A stretch of 64,000 bases of DNA from JACKBJ01 sp964549495 (GTDB lineage Bacteria; Chloroflexota; Anaerolineae; Epilineales; Epilineaceae): the NCBI GenBank assembly GCA_964549495.1, contig CAZJWJ010000010.1, positions 1 through 64,000 of the forward strand, read 5' to 3'. Within the stretch, counting starts at the first letter, position 1. The number at the start of each line of letters is the position of its first letter. The notes beneath the pieces were generated by a model, which worked only from the letters and a program-made list of their open reading frames with translations, had not been told where the DNA came from and did not search any database. The position numbers and the translations under genes are program-made. Of this stretch, positions 12,562-22,751 are shown piece after piece.

Positions 12562-12837
12562 ACGTCGAGCCGTCGACGGGTGTGACCCGAGCGCCCGATG
12601 GGAAGTTTCGGCCTCGGGCCGACGGGCAACTCCGAAGCACCGCCCCGGCCCCCCGTGAAGCGCTTCGCTGGCCTTCCGGCGGCCCGGGGAACTGAACCCG
12701 GCTCGGGCACATGACGTATAACACCCTGTCGAAGGCGAGGTCGGTACCCCTTCAGATCTTCGAGCCTCGATCGCTTCTTACGCATCGAAGCGGACTCGGG
12801 TTCGATCCGAAGCCGGGATCCCGGGCCGAAGAGCGTG

Positions 12838-12866
12838 TTGCGGGGCCCATGGCCGCGCGCTAGACT
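12838..12866 (+). promoter_or_regulatory. Promoter TTGCGG-17-TAGACT of the second ECF sigma gene
   Basis: TTGCGG at 12838-12843 and TAGACT at 12861-12866 with a 17-base spacer. The expected start near 12873 gives a leader of about 33 bases with GAAGGAGC before ATG 12906. The -35 has the same TTGCGG form as the dnaK promoter. Confidence 0.5.
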
Positions 12867-12905
12867 GGACGGGCCGGCCCGACGAGGGCCGCCGAAGGAG
12901 CGAGA

Positions 12906-13535
12906 ATGGAAGCCAGCGACAGGTCACCGGGCACACAGGAGGATCGCGTCGACGACGCGACGCTCGTGGCGCGGATCATCGAGGGTGATCGCCGGGCCTT
13001 CGAAGAGCTCTACGAACGTCATCGCCTGCCGCTCTACCGGACGGCCTTGGCGATCACGCGCAATCGGGCGCCGGCCGAGGAGCTCTTGCAGGAAGCCTTC
13101 CTGCGCGCCTACCGGCATATCCAGCGCGTCCGCCTGCATCCCGGGGCCAGCCTCCGGCCCTGGCTGCACCGCATCCTGGTCAACCTGGCCTACGACTGGT
13201 CGGCCCGCAAGCGCATCACCGCCGGTCCCGGCGAGAGCATGGTCGAGCGCATCGCCACCGGCGCGGCCTCGCCGGAACGCCTCGCCGAAGACCGCGACCT
13301 GGAGCGCCTGGTGGGCGAGGCCATCGAGCGACTGCCCTTCAAGCAGCGCATCGTGGTCATCCTCTTCTACCTGCACGACATGGACCTGCTCGAGATCTCC
13401 GAGATCCTGAGCCTGCCACCCGGCACGGTCAAGTCCCGACTCTACTACGGGCGCGCCCGGCTGCGCGAGCAGCTCGAGAGCGACGTCCGCCTGCGAAGCC
13501 TCCCGGAGATCCGGCATGTCCTGGCGACATCCTGA
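12906..13535 (+). CDS. ECF-type RNA polymerase sigma factor (RpoE-like)
   Basis: 209 residues. Region 2: LVARIIEGDRRAFEELYERH, PAEELLQEAFLRAYRHI and WLHRILVNLAYDWSARKR. Region 4: RLPFKQRIVVILFYLHDMD, LLEISEILSLPPGTVKSRLYYGRARLREQL. The helix-turn-helix PPGTVKSRLYYGR is close to the common ECF consensus. A GGAG ribosome-binding site precedes the ATG. The gene overlaps the next one by 20 bases, which indicates translational coupling to a probable regulator in the membrane. It is transcribed divergently from the other ECF operon, separated by about 350 bases. Confidence 0.88.
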   Translation: MEASDRSPGTQEDRVDDATLVARIIEGDRRAFEELYERHRLPLYRTALAITRNRAPAEELLQEAFLRAYRHIQRVRLHPGASLRPWLHRILVNLAYDWSARKRITAGPGESMVERIATGAASPERLAEDRDLERLVGEAIERLPFKQRIVVILFYLHDMDLLEISEILSLPPGTVKSRLYYGRARLREQLESDVRLRSLPEIRHVLATS

Positions 13536-14100
13536 CGGACACCCCTGGCGCGACGACCGACTCGGTCGCGATCTGCGCCGCGGCCTGGCGCCCCAACGCC
13601 AGGCCGAACCCGACGCGGCGGTCTGGCGCCGCATCGCGCGCGAGATCGAGCCGCCTCGCCAGCGCGGTCTGTCGCGCTGGCTGGGCGCCCTGGCCACCGG
13701 CCGGCACGAGTCGGGCTTCGGCGCGCGGCTCGGCGGCGCCCAGCGCCCGGCGGTCCTGCTGGGCGCCATGGCCATGGCCTTCGTCCTGGCCATCGGCAAC
13801 CTGCTGGGTTCGGGTGGCCTGCAGCTGGGCGGCTGCATCGGCCGGCCGGACTGCAGCTGGGACCAGCTCTCCGGCGCCGAGCTGTCCATCCAGCGCCAGC
13901 CCCTGGCCGGCGCCATCGAGGAACAGCCCGGCTGGCTCTTCCGGGTCGCGTATCGGCATCGCATCGACCGCGAGGCGCGCCTGGAGCGCCTGATGGCCGG
14001 CCGCGAGGCCTACAACCGCTCCGACTGGTTGCACCAGCCTCTCGAGCCAGCGCGCGGCCCGGCCACGACGGCGCCGGTGACGCAGGTCGCACTCCACTGA
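13516..14100 (+). CDS. Membrane protein, probable anti-sigma factor partner
   Basis: 194 residues with one clear transmembrane helix (PAVLLGAMAMAFVLAIGNLLG, about residues 78-98). The N-terminal side (about 1-77) is Arg-rich and probably cytoplasmic. The C-terminal domain contains Cys (GGCIGRPDCSW) and a region ELSIQRQPLAGAIEEQPGWLFRVAYRH. It overlaps the ECF sigma gene by 20 bases, which is typical of anti-sigma partners, but there is no H-x3-C-x2-C zinc motif and no family could be recognised. The function is inferred from position only. Confidence 0.55.
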   Translation: MSWRHPDGHPWRDDRLGRDLRRGLAPQRQAEPDAAVWRRIAREIEPPRQRGLSRWLGALATGRHESGFGARLGGAQRPAVLLGAMAMAFVLAIGNLLGSGGLQLGGCIGRPDCSWDQLSGAELSIQRQPLAGAIEEQPGWLFRVAYRHRIDREARLERLMAGREAYNRSDWLHQPLEPARGPATTAPVTQVALH

Positions 14101-14203
14101 CCGCGATCGGACGCGGCATGGCGTCGAGGGCCACGCGCGCCGCGCTTTCGGTGGCCTCGAGCGGGCCACGCGGCTGCCGCGCGGCCCGGCGCGGGCGCTG
14201 GCG

Positions 14204-15871
14204 ATGAGACGCCCCGGCCTCGTCGTCGCCCTGCTGCTCGGCCTGGCCGTGGCGGGCTGCGGCCTGTGCTTCGGCGGTTTCTGGCTGCTCTCCGGCGCCT
14301 CCCTTTCGCCCGAAGGGGCGGCGGTCGAGACCGGGGCTTCGACGGGCGATGATCCCGAGCCGGTCGACGCCCGGCGCGGCGGGACCTTGACCCTGCCCGG
14401 CGGCATGCCCAGCACCCTCGACCCGAGCTTGGTGCGCGACGTGGCTTCGGCGGCCTACATGTACGAGATCTACAGCGGGCTGGTCACCCTGTCGCCGGAG
14501 CTGGAGGTCGTGCCCGACCTGGCCGAGCGCTGGGAGGTCTCCGAGGACGGCACCGCCTACACCTTCTACCTTCGAGAGGATGCCCGCTTCCACGACGGCA
14601 GCCCGGTGCGGGCCGAGGACATCGCCTTCAGCATCGAGCGCGGCTGCGATCCGGCCACCGGATCGCTGGTGGCCTCGGTCTACCTGGGCGACATCTTGGG
14701 CTGCTTGGACAAGCTGGCCGGCCGGGCCTCGCGCGTGGCCGGCGTCGAGGTGCTCGATCCCTGGATCCTGCGCCTGCGCATCGACGCGCCCAAGGCCTAC
14801 TTTCTGGCCAAGCTCACCTACCCCACCGCCTTCGCCCTGGACGCTTCGCAGCTCGCGCGCGACCCGAACTGGCAGGCGCGGCCCAACGGCTCGGGCCCCT
14901 TCGAGCTGGTCGAGCTGGTCGAAGACGAGCGGGCGGTGCTCGAGCGGCACGAGGACTACCATGGGGAGGGTCCCTGGCTCGACCGGGTGGAGCTCGACCT
15001 GCGGCCGGTGGCCGCGGTGACGCTCTACGAGAACGGCGAGCTGGACGCAACGCCGGTAGGGCTGGCCGACATCGAGCGGGTGCGCGATCCGCTCAACCCG
15101 CTATCGCTGGAGCTGGTCGAGGGCGAGGGCGAGCTGGGCCTGTCCTACCTGGCCTTCGATACTGACCGGCCGCCCTTCGACGATCCCCATGTCCGGCGCG
15201 CGCTGAGCTATGCCCTGGACAAGCCCAAGCTAGCCGAGGTGGTCATGCGGGGCACGGTACTGCCCATCTACGGCATCCTGCCGCCGGGCATGCCGGGTCA
15301 CGATCCGGAGCTGAGCCCCTACCGCTTCGATCCGGAGCGGGCCCGCGCCGAGCTGGCCGCCTCGCGCTACGGCGGTCCGGAGGATCTGCCGACCTTGACC
15401 CTGAGCACGCCCGGCTTGGGCGGCATGGACCCGCTGTCGATGGCCGTGGCCGACGAGCTGGGCGAGGTGCTGGGCATCGAGGTGCTCCTGGAGCAGACGC
15501 CCTGGGAAACCTTCCAGGCCGAGCTGGAGGCCGGCGCCTACGCCATGTACTCGCTGGGCTGGTCGGCCGACTACGCCGACCCCCAGGACTTCCTGGACGT
15601 GCTCTTCCACTCGGAGAGCAGCCTCAACCACAGCGGCTACGCCAGCGCGGAAGTCGACGCGCTGCTCGAGGCGGCGCGGGTCGAGCAGGACGAGGCGCGG
15701 CGGCTGTCGCTCTATCAGGAGGCCGAGCGCGCCATCCTGGACGATGCCCCCTGGCTGCCGCTCTTCACCGGCCGCGAGACCTGGCTGGTGGCGCCCTACG
15801 TGCGGGGCTTCGAGATCCCGCCGATCACCCTGCCGCGCTTCCAGCGGATCTGGTTGGAGGACGTGGACTGA
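14204..15871 (+). CDS. Peptide/nickel-type ABC transporter substrate-binding lipoprotein (SBP family 5)
   Basis: 555 residues. Signal peptide with lipobox LAVAGC (Cys19). The family 5 fold is evident: GGTLTLPGGMPSTLDPSL at the start of the mature domain, LAERWEVSEDGTAYTFYLREDARFHDGSPVRAEDIAFS, then NGSGPFELVEL, and later VRRALSYALDKPKL and RRLSLYQEAERAILDDAPWLPLF. It binds oligopeptides or similar ligands outside the cell. No permease or ATPase gene follows directly. The complete transporter operon downstream starts with its own binding protein and promoter, so this one may be an alternative receptor for that transporter. Confidence 0.88.
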   Translation: MRRPGLVVALLLGLAVAGCGLCFGGFWLLSGASLSPEGAAVETGASTGDDPEPVDARRGGTLTLPGGMPSTLDPSLVRDVASAAYMYEIYSGLVTLSPELEVVPDLAERWEVSEDGTAYTFYLREDARFHDGSPVRAEDIAFSIERGCDPATGSLVASVYLGDILGCLDKLAGRASRVAGVEVLDPWILRLRIDAPKAYFLAKLTYPTAFALDASQLARDPNWQARPNGSGPFELVELVEDERAVLERHEDYHGEGPWLDRVELDLRPVAAVTLYENGELDATPVGLADIERVRDPLNPLSLELVEGEGELGLSYLAFDTDRPPFDDPHVRRALSYALDKPKLAEVVMRGTVLPIYGILPPGMPGHDPELSPYRFDPERARAELAASRYGGPEDLPTLTLSTPGLGGMDPLSMAVADELGEVLGIEVLLEQTPWETFQAELEAGAYAMYSLGWSADYADPQDFLDVLFHSESSLNHSGYASAEVDALLEAARVEQDEARRLSLYQEAERAILDDAPWLPLFTGRETWLVAPYVRGFEIPPITLPRFQRIWLEDVD

Positions 15872-16003
15872 GCTTCCGGGCGGCCTGGTCCGACCCGTGG
15901 ACGGGGTCCCGGGGTCCGCGATCGCGCCGGCGATTGAACCCGCGGCCGCTGCTCGCCGTTTAGAATAGGTGTCTGAGCATCGGGGAGGGAACCCCGGGAC
16001 TGG

Positions 16004-16033
16004 TTGACATGGCTTTCGGGCCTGCGATACAAT
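16004..16033 (+). promoter_or_regulatory. Promoter TTGACA-18-TACAAT of the peptide transporter operon
   Basis: TTGACA at 16004-16009 and TACAAT at 16028-16033, spacer 18. The start site near 16040 leaves a leader of about 148 bases to ATG 16188. This is one of the best promoters in the window and implies strong vegetative expression. The rest of the 15872-16187 gap contains a weaker TAGAAT at 15961-15966 and no gene. Confidence 0.7.
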
Positions 16034-16187
16034 GGCCGGACCGTGCGCCGTTGCCGCGGACGCTCACGTCGTGCCACAACGCGCACAGAACCCTGCCGAC
16101 GAGCCCAGTCCCCGCGATTCCCCCCCCTTTCCGAGGATCGCTGACCGAGATCGTACGGCGATTTTCTTCTACGGAGGAGTAGAAACC

Positions 16188-18206
16188 ATGCGAAAGTTCC
16201 TGACGCTCTTTAGTCTGATGGGCCTCTTGGCCTTTGGTGCCGTCGCTTGCGGCCCGGCGGCCGAAGATGCCGCCGACGACGCCGAACAGGCGGCCGAGGA
16301 CATGGCCGACACGGCCGAGGAAGCCGTGGACGAGGCGGTCGACGAGGCCGAGACCGCCGTGGACGAGATGGCCGACGAAGCCGAAGAGGCCATGGACGAG
16401 ATGACCGGCGCCACCGACATCATGGCCTTCGAGCCGGCCCAGCAGGGCGGCACGATGGTCATCGGCCAGAACCAGGAGCCGGACACGCTCTACCTCTACG
16501 GTGGATCGATGCTGGCCGGTTCCTTCGTCCAGAACGCGCTCTACGAGACGATCGAGGGCGCCGACTACGACTACCAGCCGGTCATCCTGACCCAGCTGCC
16601 CAAGCTGGAGAACGGCGGCGCCACGCTCGAGATGGTCTCGGTCGAGGCCGGCGAGCAGTACGTCGACGCCGAGACCCAGGAAGTCGTCACGGCCACCGAG
16701 ACCATCGCCGATCTGCCGCAGTTGGTGGTCACCTTCGAGTTGGTCGACGGCCTGACCTGGCAGGACGGCACGGCCCTGACGGCCGCCGACTCCGTCTTCT
16801 CGCAGCAGCTGGCTTGCCACCCGGACTCGCCGACCAGCAAGTACACCTGCGAGCGCACGGTCAGCTACGAGGCGACCGACGACCAGACCCTGGTCTGGAC
16901 CGGCCTGCCCGGCTTCACCGACCAGACCTACTTCACCAACTTCTACACGCCGCTGCCGCGCCATCAGCCCGGCTCCGACGGCACCCTGATGGAAGAGGTC
17001 GAGCCGACCGCCATCCTCGAGGACGAAGAGTTCACGCGCAGCCCCTGGTCCTACGGTCCCTTCAAGATCGACAACTGGGAGGCCGGTGACCGCATCGAGC
17101 TGTCCAAGAACGAGTATTACTGGCGCGCGGACGAGGGTCTGCCCTTCCTGGACCAGGTCATCTTCCGCGTCATCCCCGACTCCAACGCCCTGCTGGCCGC
17201 CATCAAGAGCGGTGACATCGACGTCGCCACCCAGAGCGGCATGGGCCTGGACCAGTACGATGCCCTGACCGAGGCCGAAGAGGCCGGCGAGCTGACCCCG
17301 CATTACGTGGTCGGCACGGTCTGGGAGCACATCGACTTCAACCTGAACCCGATCGACGATCGCCCGGCCTTCGGCGCCTGCCAGCAAGTGCGCCAGGCCA
17401 TCGCCTACGGCACCGACCGCCAGAACATGGTCGACGTGATCCAGAAGGGTCAGACCTCGGTCCAGAATACCTACATCCCCGCCGAGCACTGGGCCTATCC
17501 CTCCGAGGATATGCTGACGCTCTATCCCTACGAGCCCGAGACGGCGATGCAGATGCTCGAGGACATGGGCTTCACGGACGCCGACGGCGATGGCATCCGC
17601 GAGGCGGCCGAGGACATCACCTGCACCATCACCGTCGATGTCGAGGGCAACACCCAGGACCAGGTCATCCCCGCCGGCACGCCGCTGGAGTTCACCCTCA
17701 ACACCACCGAGGGCAACCAGATGCGCGAGGAGGCCACGCTGCTCTTCCAGCAGAACATGACCGACATCGGCGTCGGCGTGAACCTGGAGTACCTGGCCGC
17801 CAACATCTTCTTCGAGGACGGCCCGGACGGTCCGCTCTTCGGCCGCCGCTTCGACCTGGGCCAGTTCGCCTGGCTGACGGGCGTGCAGCCCCCGGTGAGC
17901 CTCTACTGGTGCACCGAGGTGCCCAGCGAGGAGAACGCCTGGGCCGGCCAGAACCAGACCGGCTGGTGCAACCCCGAGTACGACCAGATCGCCAAGCAGG
18001 CCGACAACACCTTGGAGCGCGCCGACGCCCTGCCGCTCTACCACCAGGCCCAGCAGATCTTCAGCGAGGCCGTGCCGGTACTGCCGCTCTTCGCCCGCGT
18101 AAAGGTCATGGCCACCACGCCGGACGTGGTCAACTTCGCGCCCAACCCGACGATCAACGCCGAGACCTGGAACATCGAGACCTGGGGCTTCGCCCCCGCC
18201 GAGTAG
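16188..18206 (+). CDS. oppA: Oligopeptide ABC transporter substrate-binding lipoprotein
   Basis: 672 residues. A signal peptide with lipobox AVAC (Cys21) is followed by an unusual acidic, Ala/Glu/Asp-rich helical spacer (about 23-72) that may lift the receptor from the membrane. The family 5 fold starts at GGTMVIGQNQEPDTLYLYGG. It continues with LTWQDGTALTAADSVFS, YGPFKIDNWEAGDRIEL, VRQAIAYGTDRQNMVD and ADALPLYHQAQQIFSEAVPVLPLF. A GGAGGAG ribosome-binding site precedes ATG 16188. It is the first gene of a five-gene operon (binding protein, two permeases, two ATPases). A 13-bp hairpin right after its stop probably separates high binding-protein expression from lower permease expression. Upstream sequence in the same frame is the leader, not protein. 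Confidence 0.92.
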   Translation: MRKFLTLFSLMGLLAFGAVACGPAAEDAADDAEQAAEDMADTAEEAVDEAVDEAETAVDEMADEAEEAMDEMTGATDIMAFEPAQQGGTMVIGQNQEPDTLYLYGGSMLAGSFVQNALYETIEGADYDYQPVILTQLPKLENGGATLEMVSVEAGEQYVDAETQEVVTATETIADLPQLVVTFELVDGLTWQDGTALTAADSVFSQQLACHPDSPTSKYTCERTVSYEATDDQTLVWTGLPGFTDQTYFTNFYTPLPRHQPGSDGTLMEEVEPTAILEDEEFTRSPWSYGPFKIDNWEAGDRIELSKNEYYWRADEGLPFLDQVIFRVIPDSNALLAAIKSGDIDVATQSGMGLDQYDALTEAEEAGELTPHYVVGTVWEHIDFNLNPIDDRPAFGACQQVRQAIAYGTDRQNMVDVIQKGQTSVQNTYIPAEHWAYPSEDMLTLYPYEPETAMQMLEDMGFTDADGDGIREAAEDITCTITVDVEGNTQDQVIPAGTPLEFTLNTTEGNQMREEATLLFQQNMTDIGVGVNLEYLAANIFFEDGPDGPLFGRRFDLGQFAWLTGVQPPVSLYWCTEVPSEENAWAGQNQTGWCNPEYDQIAKQADNTLERADALPLYHQAQQIFSEAVPVLPLFARVKVMATTPDVVNFAPNPTINAETWNIETWGFAPAE

Positions 18207-18236
18207 TCCAGGACGCTTGATCTCCACATAGCATTC

Positions 18237-18274
18237 GGTCGGGCCGGCGTGCGATCCTCGCCGCCGGCCCGACC
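18237..18274 (+). terminator. Strong intercistronic hairpin between binding protein and permease genes
   Basis: Arms 18237-18249 and 18262-18274 (GGTCGGGCCGGCG and its complement) pair perfectly over 13 bp with a 12-base loop. No T-run follows, so it is more likely a 3'-end stabiliser or partial terminator. Such elements are common after the binding-protein gene of ABC operons. Confidence 0.5.
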
Positions 18275-18309
18275 GCTGGAGATCCTAGAATCCCACCGAG
18301 GAGTCGGTC

Positions 18310-19377
18310 ATGTCCGGTTATCTGATCCGCCGTGCCATCCAGATGGTCATCGTGCTGTTCATCTCGTCGGTCGCCATCTACAGCCTGTTGCTGGCCGCCC
18401 CGGGCGGGCCCTTCTCCGGCATGAAGCAGCTGACCGGTGCCAAGGATCGCGTCAGCGAATCGCAGATTCGGAACATGGAGCGGCTGCTCGGTTTGCATCT
18501 GCCGCCGCAGATGCAGTACGTAGCCTGGCTGGCCGGAGATGATTGGATGGGCAGCATCAACCCGGACTGGGAAGGACAGCGCAAGGGCGTGCTGCGCGGG
18601 GACTTCGGCAAGTCCTTCAAGCAGAACCGCCCGGTCTTGACCTTGATCCAGGAGCGATTGCCGGCGACCGTCAAGCTCATGGCCGCCTCGGCCCTCCTGG
18701 CCATCATGGTGGCGGTTCCGGTCGGGGTCTATTCGGCGGTCAAACAGTATTCCAAGCTGGACTATACCTTCACCTTCGCCACCTTCGTCGGCATCGCCAT
18801 CCCCAATTTCTGGTTCGGCCTGATGCTGATCATCCTGTGTAGCTATCTCTTCCGCGAATGGGGCTTACCCTATCTTCCGACCGGCGGTGTCGAGAGCGCG
18901 CGCATCCGGCCCGGGAGCCTCCAATCGGCCTTGGGGGCCACGCAGGGATCTGCGCTCGATCAGGCCATCCATCTGATCTTGCCCACCTTGACCCTCAGCC
19001 TGTCCTCGATGGCCGGATGGGGACGATTCGTGCGTGCCAGCATGCTCGAGGTGCTTCGACAGGACTACGTTCGAACCGCTCGCGCCAAGGGGCTGACCGA
19101 GCGCATCGTGGTGGCCAAGCACGCCCTGCGCAACGCCCTGATCCCCTTGGTGACCATCGTCACCTTCGAATTGCCCATCATGTTCGGGGGTGCCATCCTC
19201 ACCGAGACCGTCTTCTCCTATCCGGGCATGGGGCGCCTCTACATCCAAGCGCTGGTCGGCTTCGACTACCCCGTCGCGCAGGGCTTCCTGGTGATCACGG
19301 CCGTCCTGGTCGTCATCGCGACCCTGCTCAGCGACATCCTCTACACGGTCGTCGATCCCCGCATCCGCTTCAGCTAG
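18310..19377 (+). CDS. oppB: Peptide ABC transporter permease, OppB/DppB type
   Basis: 355 residues. Begins SGYLIRRAIQMVIVLFISSVAIY, the usual first helix of OppB proteins. A longer external loop (about 45-110) follows. The permease core has the EAA-type loop LRQDYVRTARAKGLTERIVVAKHALRNALIPLVT, in which the coupling helix contacts the ATPases. The end is VLVVIATLLSDILYTVVDPRIRFS, the standard OppB C-terminus. A ribosome-binding sequence (GAGGAG) precedes ATG 18310. It forms the membrane channel with the downstream OppC-type subunit. Confidence 0.93.
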   Translation: MSGYLIRRAIQMVIVLFISSVAIYSLLLAAPGGPFSGMKQLTGAKDRVSESQIRNMERLLGLHLPPQMQYVAWLAGDDWMGSINPDWEGQRKGVLRGDFGKSFKQNRPVLTLIQERLPATVKLMAASALLAIMVAVPVGVYSAVKQYSKLDYTFTFATFVGIAIPNFWFGLMLIILCSYLFREWGLPYLPTGGVESARIRPGSLQSALGATQGSALDQAIHLILPTLTLSLSSMAGWGRFVRASMLEVLRQDYVRTARAKGLTERIVVAKHALRNALIPLVTIVTFELPIMFGGAILTETVFSYPGMGRLYIQALVGFDYPVAQGFLVITAVLVVIATLLSDILYTVVDPRIRFS

Positions 19378-19405
19378 TCCCGATCCGATTCCAGGAGTTC
19401 CGAAT

Positions 19406-20359
19406 ATGTCGGTGTCCGATCTCTCCTTCGAAGCCGGCGAGCTGGCGGCGCCGGACGAGGAATCCCAGTTTCAGCTGATCTGGCGACGCTTCCGCCGCCA
19501 CAAGCTGGCCGTGATCGGCTTGTTCATCGTCGTCTTCCTCGGTCTCTTCGCCTACGTCGGCCCTTTTCTCACGCCCTATAGTTCGACGACCATCCCGAGC
19601 GCCGACCTTGCACTGGCCAAGGAGTTAGGGCCGGGTGAGTGCTACACTGCCACGAGCGGGGAAGAGCGATGCCACATCCTGGGTACGGATAGGGTTGGTC
19701 GGGACTACCTGACCCGCTTGATGGAAGGCGGGCGCGTATCGCTCTCGTTGGCCCTGGTCGTCACGATCATCTCGCAGACCTTGGGCACCATCATCGGCAG
19801 CATCAGCGGCTATTTCGGCGGATGGGTCGACAGCGCGATCATGCGCGTGGTCGACTTCATCCTGACCCTGCCCACCTTGCCGATCTTCCTGGTGGCCTAC
19901 ACCCTCTTCCCGATGGACGCGATCCCGGGCGGGTCGATCACGGTCCTGGGCATCATCTTCGTCGCTTTTGGCTGGGTGGGCTCTTCGCGCCTGGTGCGCG
20001 GCGAGATCCTCAGCCTGCGCGGGCGCGAGTTCACCGATGCCTCGCGGGCGGTGGGCGCTTCGAACTTTCGCATCATCCTGCGCCATATGATCCCCAACTC
20101 CTTGGCGCCGGTGCTGGTGGCTGCCACCTTGGGCATCGGCGGCATCGTGGTCGGCGAGGCCGGCCTGTCCTTCCTGGGCTTCGGTGTCCAGCCGCCCGAC
20201 CCGAGCTGGGGGAACCTGTTGCAGGACACACAGGCCGATATGGCGACCGCGCCATTCCGCGTCTTCTACCCGGGCATGTTGATCTTCCTGATCAGCCTGT
20301 CGGCCAACTTCATCGGCGATGCGCTGCGCGACGCTCTCGACCCGCGCCTCAAGCTCTGA
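19406..20359 (+). CDS. oppC: Peptide ABC transporter permease, OppC/DppC type
   Basis: 317 residues. The N-terminus is cytoplasmic, then FRRHKLAVIGLFIVVFLGLFAYVGPFL (OppC_N). The soluble loop has HILGTDRVGRDYLTRLMEGGRVSL, a strong OppC signature. The coupling loop is LSLRGREFTDASRAVGASNFRIILRHMIPNSLAPVLV, and the end is NFIGDALRDALDPRLKL. It pairs with the OppB-type permease 28 bases upstream. An AGGAG is present before ATG 19406. All expected features are intact. Confidence 0.94.
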   Translation: MSVSDLSFEAGELAAPDEESQFQLIWRRFRRHKLAVIGLFIVVFLGLFAYVGPFLTPYSSTTIPSADLALAKELGPGECYTATSGEERCHILGTDRVGRDYLTRLMEGGRVSLSLALVVTIISQTLGTIIGSISGYFGGWVDSAIMRVVDFILTLPTLPIFLVAYTLFPMDAIPGGSITVLGIIFVAFGWVGSSRLVRGEILSLRGREFTDASRAVGASNFRIILRHMIPNSLAPVLVAATLGIGGIVVGEAGLSFLGFGVQPPDPSWGNLLQDTQADMATAPFRVFYPGMLIFLISLSANFIGDALRDALDPRLKL

Positions 20360-20398
20360 TACCATCCGCTCCTTCCGAATGCGGAGGGGCCTAGATCC

Positions 20399-20440
20399 GC
20401 TCCACGCACGCAGGGCCGAGCGGCCCGGCGCTCGTGGAGC
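20399..20440 (+). promoter_or_regulatory. Leader hairpin just before the first ATPase gene of the transporter operon
   Basis: GCTCCACG (20399-20406) pairs with CGTGGAGC (20433-20440), and a nested GGGCCG/CGGCCC pair (20413-20418, 20421-20426) closes the loop. It ends ten bases before the AGGAGG ribosome-binding site at 20450, so it could tune translation or mRNA decay of the ATPase genes. Confidence 0.35.
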
Positions 20441-20461
20441 ATCGTGCCGAGGAGGATCGGT

Positions 20462-21546
<1,085 letters not shown>

Positions 21547-21550
<4 letters not shown>

Positions 21551-22602
21551 GCACGAGCACTCCAGAAGGGGCGACGGCGGTGGATCAGGGCAAGAACGGA
21601 AGCAAGGCCTTCGGCGAGGTGCTCCTCGACGTCCAAGATCTGGTCAAGCACTTCCCGGTGCGCCAGGGCGTGCTGCAGCGCGTGGCGGCCTGGGTCAAGG
21701 CTGTCGACGGGGTCAGCTTCGAGATCCGCGAGGGCGAGACCTTCGGCCTGGTCGGCGAGTCCGGCTGCGGCAAGACGACGGTGGGCCGCTCCATCCTGCG
21801 GCTGATCGAGCCGACGGCCGGCCGGGTCTACTTCGAGGGGCAGGACGTCACCGAGCTCGGAAACAAGGAGCTCAAGGCCCTGCGCAAGGACATGCAGATC
21901 ATCTTCCAGGATCCCTTCTCCAGCCTGGATCCGCGCATGCCCATCGGCGGCAGCATCGCCGAGGGCCTCAACGTGCAGGGCATCAAGGGCCGCGAGGCCG
22001 ACGAGATCGTGCGCAGCGTGCTGGCCGACGTGGGCCTACACGCCGCCCACGCCCGGCGCTACCCGCACGAGTTCTCCGGCGGCCAGCGCCAGCGCATCGG
22101 CATCGCCCGCGCCCTGGCCCTGCGCCCCAAGCTGATCATCTGCGACGAGCCGGTCTCGGCCCTGGACGTCTCCATCCAGTCCCAGGTGCTCAACCTGCTC
22201 AACGACATCCAGAAAGAGTACGGGCTGACCTACCTCTTCATCGCCCACAACCTGAGCGTGGTCGAGCACATCTCCGACCGCGTCGGCGTGATGTACCTGG
22301 GCAAGATGGTCGAGGTGGCCGATCGCGAGGAGCTCTTCCGCAACCCGCTCCACCCCTACACCAAGGCCCTGATCAGCGCCATCCCGGTGCCCGATCCGGA
22401 CCTCAAGCGCGAGCGGGTGATCCTCGAGGGCGATGTGCCCAGCCCGCTCAACCCGCCCAGCGGCTGCAACTTCCACCCGCGCTGCCCGATCGCGGTCGAG
22501 ATGTGCAGCCGGGAGGACCCGGTGCTGCGCAATGTCGGCACCCCCGAGCGCGAGCACCTGGTCTCCTGCCACCTGGTCGAGGATGGCGCGGCGGCCGATT
22601 GA
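21547..22602 (+). CDS. oppF: Peptide ABC transporter ATP-binding protein, OppF/DppF type
   Basis: 351 residues. Domain order: DVQDLVKHFPVRQGVLQRV, Walker A GESGCGKTTVGRS, Q-loop FQDPFSSLDPRMPIGGSI, signature FSGGQRQRIGIARAL, Walker B LIICDEPVSALDV, H-loop FIAHNLSVVEHISDRVGVMYLGKMVE and a C-terminal Cys region GCNFHPRCPIAVEMCS. It forms the ATPase heterodimer with the OppD-type protein and energises import. It is translationally coupled to the upstream gene by a four-base overlap and is the last gene of the operon. Confidence 0.94.
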
Positions 22603-22661
22603 CCGCGGCGCGACGCGGGATGGCTTGAAAAAGCTGACCGGCTGACATCCAGCCGACCTGC

Positions 22662-22690
22662 TTGACGCTCGGATGGAACTGGGGTAGAGT
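22662..22690 (+). promoter_or_regulatory. Promoter TTGACG-17-TAGAGT of the DNRLRE protein gene
   Basis: TTGACG at 22662-22667, spacer 17, TAGAGT at 22685-22690. The start site near 22697 gives a leader of about 55 bases to the GTG start at 22752. Confidence 0.6.
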
Positions 22691-22751
22691 CCGCGCGCTG
22701 TTCCCGAGGTGCGCCGCCCGAGAAGACCCGATGGATGCCAGGAGGACGAAC

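Noticed and set aside
12546..12785. 79-codon frame on the minus strand whose stop overlaps the ECF sigma start (ATGA)
   Set aside because: It reads through the TATAAT promoter of the sigma gene, has an Arg/Pro-rich composition typical of GC-rich noise and no ribosome-binding site.
12700..12860. Possible tRNA, suggested by GGGTTCGATCC in the divergent sigma gap
   Set aside because: No acceptor, D or anticodon stem could be built around it.
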